NCBI GenBank assembly: GCA_016169945.1
Contig: JADLSH010000279.1
Coordinates: 1,488,001 to 1,552,000, forward strand
Direction of reading: 5' to 3'
DNA from: Trachythela sp. YZ-2020
Lineage: Eukaryota; Cnidaria; Anthozoa; Malacalcyonacea; Clavulariidae
Length of the DNA: 64,000 nucleotides
Shown here: piece after piece, positions 43,787-55,004 of the stretch
How positions within the stretch are numbered: position 1 is the first letter of the stretch
How the letters are laid out: every line of letters starts with the position of its first letter
Position numbers and translations under genes: made by a program
The notes under the pieces: model-generated
Seen by the model: the letters and a program-made list of their open reading frames with translations, nothing else
Databases searched by the model: none
What the model was told of the DNA's origin: nothing

Positions 43787-46700
43787 TATGTAAAGGTTTG
43801 TGATTTTACAAGGTAAAGGAGAATGAATGTTGAGATTATCCATGTATATTGGGATTTTCGTGATGGAAATGTATAACCGACATATACATACCTGGTAATT
43901 GCTCAAATCTTCTCTAGTTGGCAAAGTTAAACTTTAGCGTGTACCTTCCAAATGTAATTCTTGCCTTAGGTTTGGTATTAAGGTGGAGTAATGCCAGCAA
44001 CACAATTGCCGCAACTTGCAACAACAACTGATTTCAACCCGCAACTTGCAACAACAACTGATTTCAACACATGTTAATTAAAAATGTTCACACATAAGTA
44101 ACCAAACATGAGACATCATTCGTAAACATTTCTAATTATAACATGCATTGAAATCAGTTTTTGTCATCAGTCTTGAGGCGATGACCATGGGTGTTCAGAC
44201 TGGTACCAACACCATTAACATTAATATAGATTGATAAAAAATGATATAAATAATTTGAAAAATATTCACAAGTAACATTTATATCAAATTCGGATTGTAT
44301 ATAGAAGTAAGCTCGCTTAGACGACTTAGCGTGGGAATTTACATATAATTTGTTATATTTATAAGCAATATCATAAATCTTGTAAAAATATAGATAAAAT
44401 TTACAATATTAACAATTAACATCTGTCTAACAATTGTCACCTTTTCATTTCTTTGCAAAAAATATAAAGATTTGGGAAAGGGAAAATATACTAGTTGGAA
44501 TAAAAGTTGAAAACGATTAAACAGAAGCGAACGATAGAGTAATTTCTTTGGCAAACATGCGTTGATGTCCAAATTAACACATTTGGACATCAATGATTAG
44601 AATTTGAGAAAAGAGTAAGAAATTAAAGTGTTAAGATGTACATTCTTAATGAATTTGAAGTACTATGCACAAATAACAATATAGACAAGCGTTTTATTCC
44701 ATATACTTTATTTCATACAGTTTTTACTTCACTGATAGAAGTTGTCACACAATCTACTGATATTTTATAAATGTTTAAAACAACTTTACAACCAGTCCAC
44801 ACACTGCCATTAGCGACCGCTCACCTTGACGACGACTAAGATGCCAGAAAAACCGGTTTAATCCGGTGGAGACTCGTAAGATCACTGAAAATGTCAAAAT
44901 AACGTAATTATCTGCCATTTACCAGAGCAGCAATGAAAAATACTGGGTAACCAATAATTGCGTTACTGATGGAGTAATGGCAGATTTTTATTGAGTTCAA
45001 ATATTTAACTGGCTTCATTTTCTCCACCGTGAGCAGTGGGTTGCGCAATCCAGTCTATTTTTTGAGATCAGTGCCCTAGTCTGAAATGGCATTTTTATTG
45101 AGTAAATCGTCAAAATGAGCGAACTGCTTGTTGTCAATTAACTATAGTTTGCTTTGCAAATATACTAATAAGTATTCACATGCGTCCAATAACTCTAAAC
45201 CACGTACATTACTTATATAACTTTGTGTGAGTCAATTTCAAAGTAAGACTATTCCATTGTTGCGGTTTTGAAGTTGGTCTAGATTTGTGAAAATAGTCTT
45301 TACTGTCATTCTCAAGCCCAGAAGCCCTAAGCAAAACAGGAAACGTTGTTGTATTAAAAAACATCTGGAAATTTCGATGTTTTCTCGAATGTTTCCGCTT
45401 TACCCACCCTCGAAAACATTGCTGTGGAAATGTCTGAAAATCGCATTGTTCTCTTGAATGTTTCTCCGTTCATCCATTGCATTTGAAACATTGTCTCGGA
45501 ATTAAAATTTGCTTCCCAAGAGGAAAAATTTCCCAAACAATTCCGATTCATGTGTGAATTTTGTTGCGAAAACAATGTTTCCTGATTTCCCACCTTCGGT
45601 ACACATGGTTCACGCACATTCAGGAAACATGGCTGGAAATAATGTTTCCTGTTTTGCCTACCTTCGGCCGGTAACCATGGCTAAAAAAAGGTGCTTTCGC
45701 AAAGTTCTTCCTATTGTTTGCCGATGGCAACGCTTAAAGAAACATACATATATATATGGAAGATTTTAAAATTCTAAATTCAAATTCCAGGTGTAATCTT
45801 ACTTGAAACTGACCCACACATTCAACTTGAAATAAATTAGAAACCTTATGTCTTACAAGTTACAATAATATAACACCAATATATCTATACTGATCAACAA
45901 TTGACCAGTTTTTCAACTTATATGGCTAAAGCTTTTCGTATAAAGCTTAGCCCATCATAACACAAATTCATCGCTTCACATGCAACATCGAAAACTAATA
46001 AACCCTAGGAATTATAAATTTCCCAACACATATATCCTAAAATCCACAATGGAATTTGCGTTATATTTCACGACCAGCGAAAACTTGTGGCACGGCCACG
46101 CGTTTGTGTAAAAAATTGACCATATATTTGGCCCCTTTCGGTGGGTTTCACTTAGCACTATCGTACAACAAATGGTGGTCAACTGACAGTTATGAGAGTT
46201 AGACATCAGAATCGTGTATTTGGTGATCAGTATTCGGTAAATAGATTTGAAAGATGTTGTTAAATTTCCTTGCCTCACTGTCAACACTTCTGTAGTTGAC
46301 CCACCAGGACCATCTGCTGTCCTTTAAGGCTTACCGAAACCTACCATTTGCTACATTTACCTTTTCAGTTTTCACGCTTTCAGAAACAAAATGTATTTCA
46401 GAAACAAAAATTGACTTGTGTAACATGGTGTGATTGTTAACATCAGGTTTTTGATTGTCTCAGAAAGCATGAAACTATTCCGGAAAACTCATGTGAATGA
46501 AATGAATTTAAATTTACCAAATGAAAATCATTTGATAATTTTTAATTCAGAAAGTATTAAGTAATACATATGAAAGATATGAATAGAAAGCGGCAGAAAA
46601 CAGAAATAGAGTAATATTTTGCTTTGTACAAGAACCAATCAGAAGGAAGATGTTTGTATGAAGAACCAATCAAAAGCAAGAGTTTAACCGTGACCGCGTT

Positions 46701-47789
46701 CTAATAATGCAGCGGTAATTTTAAATTGGACAAAATTTAAAAACAACATGGCGGTCAAAACACATTGAATTTAGTAGAAAGATAAAGACATTTTGGTCAA
46801 ATTGTAACCGAATTTTAAGTGCAAAACATTGCAAAATGGTAAAATAAACTGCCTTAAAGAATTTACAATACATTCGAAACGTAAACCAGGCAAAATAGAC
46901 ACGAGAAACGCAAGAAATTAAAGCCAACTTTCACGCATTGTGAATTCAGGATTACATGTGAGTAGCGATAAATTTTTGAAATATTTTTCATATGTATTAC
47001 TAGCAAGCGCGATAATTTAGAATATTTTAATGCTTAATTCAAGCATTTTGCTTAATAAAACTGTCAGTTAATAGCTGCTATTATTAAAAAAGGGCCATTA
47101 AACAACCTTGAAGGCTTGAACTGCCGTTTGATATAGCATATCAAACTCGCTTACTGTACAGTTCGTTAACTACAATATATATAACTACCAAAGGGTATTT
47201 AAAACATACCCAACATTTAAATATAACTGTTTCCAGGCAATTTTAGATGAGAATGTCTTTACCAAGAAAACAGCTAAATGCTGTACTATAAGTCCTTACT
47301 ATAGTATAGTACTATACTAAACTTACTAAATTGTCTTGTGTAGATACATATATACATACAAATCTCATTTCTATGTTTTTGCCAGAGGAATATATTTTCA
47401 AAGCTTCACACCAGTTTTCTTTGCCAAATAGCATTCAGGGGTATTCCAAATTGTCAATATAAGAAGTTGATATCTGAAAAACAATACTTCGAATAATAAG
47501 CCAAACGTCAAAATGTTTCTAGTGGCTCTACATAGTCTCAACATTTCCAAGAAACAGCCAATTTAAGGGATCACCATCTTACCATTGTCTTACCATGATG
47601 GGAATGAAGATAAGATCGTGGGTAATACACTGTCCACAAACACCACCATTATTGGGACAATATTGAAACTTATATAGTTACATTTTACACTTGTAACTGT
47701 AAAATGTAACACTTACTGTAACTATGAAACCAGGGTTCGAATTAGAGAGGAAAAATTGGACTCAATTTCCAATTAACAACCCGAATTTT
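43787..47789. other. Gene-free stretch
   Basis: No recognisable coding sequence. It contains a small tandem duplication (CAACTTGCAACAACAACTGA twice, 44015-44068) and a region (45360-45660) with repeated AATGTTTCC/GGAAACATT words that yields the unsupported ORFs at 45354-45769. Everything else is AT-rich with no clear structure. Confidence 0.5.
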
Positions 47790-47872
47790 AATACAAACTC
47801 AATCTTAATCCTAACTCTAATCCTAACCTAATTCTAACCTAATCCTAACCGAACCCTAATCCTTAATCCTTG
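47790..47872. repeat. Degenerate telomere-like tract
   Basis: Repeated CCTAAC/CCTAAT words (TAATCCTAACCTAATTCTAA). Similar tracts occur at 22598-22640, 41033-41090 and 62330-62366. Confidence 0.7.
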
Positions 47873-48236
47873 TGATGTAATTTTGGGATTGTGATATGAA
47901 AAGTCACACAAAAATTGATTTGCAATTTTTTTTTCATTAAAAATTTTTGGGGAATCGAGATTTTGCAAAGTGAAAACACTGACAAAATGGCGGCCATTTC
48001 GTTGCGAATTTCGTGAATATTTCGAACGAATTTCAGCCATATTCTGATTTTTACACATCGTTTTAGTGCATACTTTTTTCTTCAAATGCCCTTTTCGTCT
48101 GTAAAATAATGGAAAAAGTGCCTTTTGCTAATAGAAGAGGTGCCCAAGTTATGACGTAACGCCCTCCAACTTGCTTCTATGCCTACGTACTTAACCAGTT
48201 ATTATATGTAGATTCATAAGTACCTATACCAACCTC

Positions 48237-48974
48237 TCATTGTCTTGAACTGCTATTTGCATCCCATGGCTTTGAACACGCAGTACCATTTGCTTCCCAA
48301 CTTCGTCGTAAACACTTGAACGAATAACATTGTTGATGATTTGTGTCAATCACGTTATCCAAACTCGAAATTATAACTAGTTCAACCCGATTCAATTTTG
48401 CTTCATCAACTTGAATTTTGAAGAAATATGTCATCTCAGTCGGTGAATCCGCACTTGGGTTAACCTGTTTTCTTCGCCTTGATATTTTCCCATTTTTCTC
48501 TTTGACAACCTTTAATTGCTTTCTCCCCTTCGAGTCTATTATTCTCTCTACTCGCTTTGGTTTGACTTGTTTAAAACCTTCCCAATTATCCTCTGTGAAG
48601 CGAACTAATACTTGTCTCTCCGATTCTAAGTTTTTAACACCAATAAATCCTCTTATTATCCCGTCTTTCATGTAAACTTCTTCGAGTGATTCATCCAAAG
48701 GTCGTACAAGGGTTTTGTCCGGTTCATATTTGTTAAAAACTTGTGTCAGTACTTTACCATTGTGTTCCGCAAACCTCACCACTTTTTTTATATTTGAGCT
48801 AGTTAGTCTCGTGCTACCTTTTAAAGCCGAGACTATACTTCCAGCAGAACTAATGTTGCTACAATTTGACATTGTCGTCGATGAAACACTCGACGTTGAA
48901 TCTTTTCGTCGAAATGATATGCTCCATGATGCTATCCAATTGTAAAAACGTCCTCTTAGAGTGCTCACAGGCAT
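48237..48974 (-). CDS. PPP1R3-like glycogen-targeting regulatory subunit of protein phosphatase 1
   Basis: A single-exon 245-residue ORF. KKVVRFAEHNGKVLTQVF (residues 63-80) has the RVxF docking motif (K-V-V-R-F) in the context typical of the PPP1R3 family. It is followed by a CBM21-like domain (~105-220) with GFIGVKNLESERQVLVRFTEDNW and, later, EMTYFFKIQV and CYSF. Such proteins bind PP1 catalytic subunit and glycogen and bring the phosphatase to glycogen synthase and phosphorylase. The canonical N-G-x-N-Y-x-F end of CBM21 is diverged (NHQQCYSF), so carbohydrate binding is uncertain. The N-terminus is Ser/Thr-rich. Transcription runs leftward from a TATA-like site at about 49033; the upstream region is tandemly repeated. 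Confidence 0.75.
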   Translation of the reverse strand: MPVSTLRGRFYNWIASWSISFRRKDSTSSVSSTTMSNCSNISSAGSIVSALKGSTRLTSSNIKKVVRFAEHNGKVLTQVFNKYEPDKTLVRPLDESLEEVYMKDGIIRGFIGVKNLESERQVLVRFTEDNWEGFKQVKPKRVERIIDSKGRKQLKVVKEKNGKISRRRKQVNPSADSPTEMTYFFKIQVDEAKLNRVELVIISSLDNVIDTNHQQCYSFKCLRRSWEANGTACSKPWDANSSSRQ

Positions 48975-48977
48975 GGT

Positions 48978-49572
48978 GTATTGCTAGTTTGAATTGGTCT
49001 ACAAATGTGATAAAGAGAAGCTTTGCATTAGGTTATATACGTTTTGTTTAGTAAGCGAATTTACTCAGAGGGAGTTTCCCACTTAATTACATCGTCAGAC
49101 CGGTCTGACTAGAAATTCTATATCTTGGTGTATTGTTACTTTGAATTGGTCTACAAACGTGATAAAGAGAAGCTTTGCATTAGGTTATATAGGTTTTGTT
49201 TAGTAAGCGAATTTACTCAAGAGGGAGTTTCCCACTTAATTACATTGTCACGCCGGTCTGACTAGAAATTCTATATCTATGTATTGTTAAATTGGTCTAC
49301 AAACGTGATAAAGAGAAGCTTTGCATTAGGTTATATAGGTTTTGTTTAGTAAGCGAATTTACTCAAGAGGGAGTTTCCCACTTAATTACATTGTCACACC
49401 GGTCTGACTAGAAATTCTATATCTATGTAATGAAGAGAAAAAATTCTACAAATGTGATAAAGAAAAACTGGGATTAATGTATGAAGGTTTTGTTTAGTAA
49501 GCGAATTTACTCAGAGGGAGTTTCCCACTTAATTACATTGTCAGACCGGTCTGACAAGAAATTCTTCATCTT
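48978..49572 (-). repeat. Four ~150-bp tandem repeats spanning the PPP1R3-like promoter
   Basis: The anchor TAGTAAGCGAATTTACTCA recurs at about 49050, 49202, 49348 and 49497, period ~150 bp. Each unit contains GAGGGAGTTTCCCACTTAAT and a CAGACCGGTCTG-type palindrome. Units 1-3 also contain GGTTATATA, on the gene's strand a TATATAACC TATA-like box. The unit next to the gene supplies the apparent promoter, with the ATG about 60 bp downstream of its TATA. Unit 4 has lost the TATA-like word. Confidence 0.88.
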
Positions 49573-49637
49573 CGTAAGTATATGAAGGCTTTGTATATTA
49601 TCATATTATCATACTCATGTGCGTCAGGACAATTTTT

Positions 49638-49895
49638 GCTGCAACTTGCAACGCAATATCTGCACAAAGCTGGCGTTATGTAGAAATATACGCACAGAAG
49701 AAAAAACAATGAACATGGCCCGCGTTTCCGTCCACCGATCGGTATCATTCTCATTCATTTCTTTGTCGCCTTCTGGGCATGTTTAGCAAGAAAAATATCG
49801 ACAAAGTAAAACGAGATTCATGTTCACAATTTCTCTGCGAATATACTTTTTACCTAACATCGCTCTGTGTCCGAAATTGCGTTACAAGTTGTAGC
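49638..49895. repeat. Foldback element with GCTGCAACTTGCAACGCAAT ends
   Basis: The left end GCTGCAACTTGCAACGCAAT pairs with the right end ATTGCGTTACAAGTTGTAGC. The right 200 bp match 1283-1462 in inverted orientation. Non-coding. Confidence 0.7.
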
Positions 49896-50287
49896 TAAAA
49901 TAGCCTCGTGGAACATGGCCTTATAAACGTCTATACGATGTTAAACTGCAGACGAATTTAGAAGTCGTTTTTAACAGTTTTCTTTTGAATTCCTAGCAAC
50001 GGCAGGAAAATGTCAACTCTTTATTGTTCGCGATCTTGGGTTTCCTACTAGGTGGAAAATCTGGGCATAATGGACTTTCTTTTGATGATCCTAACGCTTA
50101 AAATATTTCGTTATTCCGTTCAAAAATTTGACTGGTCTAAACTATATAAATGGAAAGCGCCCCTATAGACGGTTAGCTCATGCAGATTAGCTGGATTTTA
50201 GGGCCTACAGTTCAACCTCCTCAACTAAGATTCTAACAATTACCGTTTTTCGAGCAACGGCAGCAACCCACTCTCCTCCGCAGAGGC

Positions 50288-50478
50288 TGTGAGCTATTAC
50301 AAATAATTAGTCGTTTTTAATAGTGAGGTCTCGAGCATTTTCATTAGTCTTACACGAAGTTTTCAGGAAAATTTGAGCGCGCGGGGATTTGCGCTCCCCC
50401 ACCCTTCCCAAAACTTCGTGTAAGACTAATGAAATTGCTCGAGACCTCACTACGACTAATTATTTTTAATAGCTCACA
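50288..50478. repeat. Near-perfect foldback within duplication copy 1
   Basis: Arms of about 75 bp (TGTGAGCTATTACAAATAAT..., TCTTACACGAAGTTTT) mirror each other around a short GC-rich loop. Copy 2 of the surrounding duplication has no such element, so it inserted after the duplication. Confidence 0.8.
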
Positions 50479-50695
50479 GCAACCGTCATCCTCAATTATT
50501 TTTAAGACTCTTATTCTTGGAGAAACACATTGACTCAACCAACTGTGCCAAATTCCATCTACACACTATGCAGAGACCTTCAGCATTGTGCTACGTGGAG
50601 CGAGATATTTACAAATTTAAAATCGTATTAGGCTATTAGCTAACTGGCGCCACATCATACACTGTCTAATTTCCGATCATATGTATGGCCATTAA

Positions 50696-51060
50696 ACCCC
50701 GGTCAAACGAGAATGAGAGTTGATGAGAGTTGCGACAGAAATAATTTAGCGCGCGAAACGGAGCCCTGAGAATAATTGGCTTAAATTTTGGTAAACAAAG
50801 TGTAAAATTTCCTTCTTAGCTTTTCTTCTTATACACACAGTCATAACGTGTTATTTTGTTTAAGCTAATTCTTATAGAAAGTGCAAAACACTAGTCTGAA
50901 TATAGGTTGTTTAAAATTATTATGCAACTCTCATGACCGGTCAAACGAGCAAAAGTCTCATCAACTCTCATCAAAATTTGAACCAGCTCATACTTGATGA
51001 GAGTCGATGAGAGTTGTCGGTCAAACGCGAGCGAGAGTTGCAACTCTCATTAACCGGGGC
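50696..51060. mobile_element. Compact GCCCCGGTCAAACGAG-end element flanked by TTAA
   Basis: Ends ACCCCGGTCAAACGAG / ...TTAACCGGGGC with TTAA on each side (50692-50695 and 51061-51064). The interior includes GATGAGAGTTGATGAGAGTT words and is the inverse of 43000-43260. The TTAA duplication suggests a piggyBac-like non-autonomous element. Confidence 0.7.
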
Positions 51061-51249
51061 TTAAGATTCTAACAATTACCGTTTTTCGAGCAACGGCAGG
51101 ACTCTTATTGGTAGAGAAACACACTGACTTAACCAACTGTGCTAAATTCCATCTACACATTATACAAAGACCTTCAGCATTGTGTACGTGGAGCGAGATA
51201 TTTACAAATTTAAAATCGTATTAGGCTATTAGCTAACTGGCGCCACATC

Positions 51250-51576
51250 CAGTGCTGGAAAATATCCGACAGCACCAGCAGCACCAGCAGCACCAGCAGC
51301 ACCGCCCTCAGGAAAGTTTTGACGGAAAGTCTTCACAGGAAATTTTTATGTCTCACAGGAAATATTTGTCATTTTATAAACACAAACAACAGATAATTAG
51401 CTTGTTTGAGATATATAAAAAAAATAAAATATATGATATGCACTTGTACTGTATGAGATGTACTGGCAGCTGGGTTGTAAAATTCTTTCATGCAGAAAAC
51501 TTTAAGCCCGATGTACACAGGAAATTGTTGTTTTGGGATTTTGCTGCCAGGAAGGAAAACGGATTATCTAGGCCTG
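51250..51576. mobile_element. 327-bp insertion, 8-bp TSD, hAT-like CAG...CTG termini
   Basis: Starts CAGTGCTGGAAA and ends CTAGGCCTG. GCCACATC is duplicated on both sides (51242-51249 and 51577-51584), and the corresponding uninterrupted target is seen at 50650-50657 in the other duplication copy. It contains a (CAGCAC)n stretch that starts the ORF 51252-51668; that ORF crosses the element boundary and is not a gene. Confidence 0.8.
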
Positions 51577-51669
51577 GCCACATCATACACTGTCTTATTT
51601 CCGATCACATGTATGGCCATGAGTTAGCTGAGCCTGGGAGTTTGCTGTGTTTTGACATTGCGCCGTGAC

Positions 51670-54600
51670 CGTGACATTGAAATGCGCGACTGACCCTTAA
51701 GGTGTGGACACGATCAGTAGGAACAATTTAAATGATTAGTTGAACTTGTCAAAGATGCATCTTAGCTCTTGCCCGAAGCAAGTTAAAGTTATCCAGGACG
51801 GCAATAATAGAAATTTCTTTTCGGTTACCCGCTGGAATAAGTGCTGATAGACTTGCCAAAAAATGGTTTTCCCATTTGTCAAAGTATATATTATAGTCCT
51901 TATACTTCTAGTATTGTGTAAAGCATTAAATAGTTATTCAGTTTTGGTGCCGAACCAATCCGTGCCTTGCATGCAGAAGAGCAAATTGTTTTACGTGTGT
52001 ACATATATCGACATTAGCATTTTTTGCGCAACTTGCGTGAGCTCACTCGACTAAATGCGCAAATATGCTTAACTAAACTAACTTTAAAATGAACTGACAA
52101 ATTCCGAAAATTTGCGTCTTGGAAATCCAAAATATGAACTAAAATGAATTCGACTTTATTTCAAATCCTTCTTCAGACCAACTTTGTTCATACTGGATAG
52201 TTCTACCACTTCTAAACTGTTCTCCCTCGAGGTGACCATCCAATACAGGACGGTCTCAGAGGTGAAAGGTACATGCACTATTAACCACGCACGCACTGTA
52301 CCAACAACAACCCCTTAGCAACTGTACAAAGATGTAAGTCTATACTCTTTTACATTTACAAGTATATTGCGAGGGGAAATCACTGATTTAAATCTCGTAC
52401 ACCTTCAAATCACAAAAATATGGAAAAATGACAAAAAAATCACAACGATTTTTCAATATCTCGTACACTTTGTAGGGGTGATTTGCCCCCTCGGTATGTT
52501 ACACCAAACGTACAGAAACGCAACGCCAACATTAGATGCGCATGCCCACAACAGTATAAAATAACTCTAACATCAGCAAGTCTCAGAATATGGATTGAAC
52601 GTCCAAAATTAACGCGCAACAATACACAATAATCGTTTACAGTTATGCTGGATGTTTTGGTTTCCAGAGCCTAAAGTCATGAATGGATATTTGTGTAAAC
52701 TGATATGCACTTTTCCATGCGCCTAATTTTCGTAAGATATGACTTGAGCTGCTAAATATAAGCGCGCAAAGACTATATTACCCCATATACCATATACCTT
52801 TGAGTAGTATGTAAATGTATTGTGCAGAAGTAGTGTATAAAGTATATAAATTAAAATGTACATCAAATGGCTTGCGCAACTATGTTTGCAGCTTAAACTT
52901 AAACCATTACCTTTTATATCTCGTTTTCTATGTAGTCCTTCACTAAACGATATTGCCTATGCATTAACCAATGTATTGCACCAACACAATGATAAAGTAT
53001 GAAAAGCAATTATCAATGCATCAAGCTTACACAAACTGCTAGCACACCATGCAGTCACACAGCTGTGTGCAGAGTTAAATCAGTCACGCGATAATGCTTG
53101 CGCAAATCACAGCACCCACGCATGTACCAAACTTTAACATCAATCGTGCATATATACCTGAGTCAACTTTGCAAAGGACCGTCCAATTTCTCTGATTACA
53201 ATACTGGATCGCGAGCAGAAATGTTATTACAGCGCAGTGTTTACAGAAATTGACCATGCATCTCACGCCAAAAATAGATTGTGGTCCTAGCTCGTAAACA
53301 ACTTTAATATGATTATGGGTTGAAATTCCTAACACACTAAGACAATCACTTGTGACGCACGGACACCCCGTCGTCGCAGATCTTAACACCTGATGTGTTA
53401 ACAGTTGAGTGCTTCTATCAGCGCGGCTTTGAAGTCCAGCTGCAGATGCGAAAACAAAATATGGAACAAGGATAGAGTGTTGTATGGTGATTCTAAAAAA
53501 TCTTAAACCGACATGTGTTTCTGCGGAAGGCTTTCCTTTCTGAAGCTGGATAACAACTTTTTTGGTGCAAAAACGATGGCAGAATAACTCATTTGGACAG
53601 TTCATTGAAGGATCATTTGGACAGTGTTGTTATTAATTATAAAATCTTCTAGCATTGGACGGAGTGAAATAACAATGTAGATTGTAGTTGGGCGCATTGC
53701 GGTTGAATTGGTTAACAAGAGACATGAACAGATAGTCTGGTACTCTGGTTATCCCATTATTAGCATTAATGCCCAACATTTTCCCCTTGAATAACAAGGT
53801 AGGGCGTAAAGTACGGCGCATATTGGCTTAATGGGTTAAAACATACAGCAAGGCTATAAACGGCCTCGCGAGGTAAATTCTCAGCAAAAAAACATAAGCA
53901 CACGAGAGAATGTGCCTGATCAAAGTCATCAAACGGCCTGGCGAGGTCGTTACCTCGGCCAAGAGCTCCCGTGTACGGCTGGCTGTCTGCAACATTGAGA
54001 CTGCATGCATATTGTGCATATTGTAGGATCACTGACCGGACCAAGTCATGAGGAAGAACACGTTCAAAAATCCATTCCGGATGGAGACGCGCAGATTAAT
54101 AGCATGATAAAAGCTATTTCTGTATTTGACACAACGATCACGTAGCGTGTTTATAAGATTAGTATAATTTCTATGTGATGTCAGAATCGCTTGAGAGAGA
54201 AATTATTTCGCTGGAATATCTCTTTATCAGATCTGTCGCAAAGCGGTCGCATTAGGCCGCATTGCGACTTGATATAATTTTCATGGGATAATTTTCATGG
54301 GATAATCTTTTTTCATGGGATAATAATTTTTTTCATGGGATAATAATTTTTTTCATGGGATATCATGGGGTAAAAAGAATAGCATGTTAACTGAACAACA
54401 TTCCATTCCACCTGATTCCGTGTCTTTTCCCCCACCTGCCCATTGGGACCTGCTGATTAATAGCAGGATAGAAGCTATTTCCGTAATTCATAGAATATGG
54501 AATTAACAGATGTGTAATTAATTCTATTGTGATTTCAGAATTGCTTCAGGGAATATCTCTCATATCAGATTTTCTACTTTCACAGTTTGGAGTTTCAATC

Positions 54601-54733
54601 ATTTCATATGTTATTCTCGCTGCTGGAGACTCGTAAACATGTTTGGAATTCGATTGCACAAACGACCCGTTCCTTGGGTACTCCTCAGTCCGGTTTACGT
54701 AATCGGAGTTTCCTTAGAAACCATTTATTCATA
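51670..54733. other. Gene-free stretch
   Basis: No recognisable gene. It contains dispersed-repeat units near 52195, a 52372-52500 segment that is the inverse of 57095-57265, and a TTAACCCATTAA-type MITE fragment ending near 53840. It also holds a 53850-54000 segment related to the foldback at 59671. The minus-strand ORF of 173 codons (53084-53605) shows no motif I know. Confidence 0.5.
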
Positions 54734-54734
54734 A

Positions 54735-55004
54735 AGGTCTGATTCCACGAGTGTTTTTTTCTCAGCGAAATGCGAAAAATTCGCACGAAATGAATTGCAG
54801 ACGCATGCATGCGCAGAAAACATAAATCAGGCTTCGCGAGAAAAAAATTCGCTTCGCCAGTGAGTAGAAGTTAGTTCTACTCACTGCGAAAGCGAAAAAA
54901 GTGGGGAAATTGAATAGAATCACTGATGTGCAGCCATCCGTATTCTGCAGACACGATTTCTCGCGAATATTTTCACGAATAATTTCGCCGTGGAATCAGG
55001 CCTT
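54735..55004. repeat. Foldback MITE (AAGGTCTGATTCCACG arms)
   Basis: The left arm AAGGTCTGATTCCACGAG mirrors the right arm CGTGGAATCAGGCCTT. Inner palindrome GTAGAAGTTAGTTCTAC. Non-coding. Confidence 0.75.

Larger units (their letters stand above)
50214..51625. repeat. Local direct duplication interrupted by three insertions
   Basis: Copy 1 (50214-50695) and copy 2 (51063-51625) share GATTCTAACAATTACCGTTT, GAGAAACACA, CCTTCAGCATTGTG and CGTATTAGGCTATTAGCTAA. Copy 1 contains a foldback (50288-50478) absent from copy 2. Copy 2 contains a 327-bp element (51250-51576) absent from copy 1. A third element (50696-51060) lies between them. Confidence 0.85.

Noticed and set aside
51252..51668. 138-codon ORF with HQQHQQ start
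   Set aside because: It crosses the boundary of a 327-bp insertion with a clear target duplication, so the frame is accidental.
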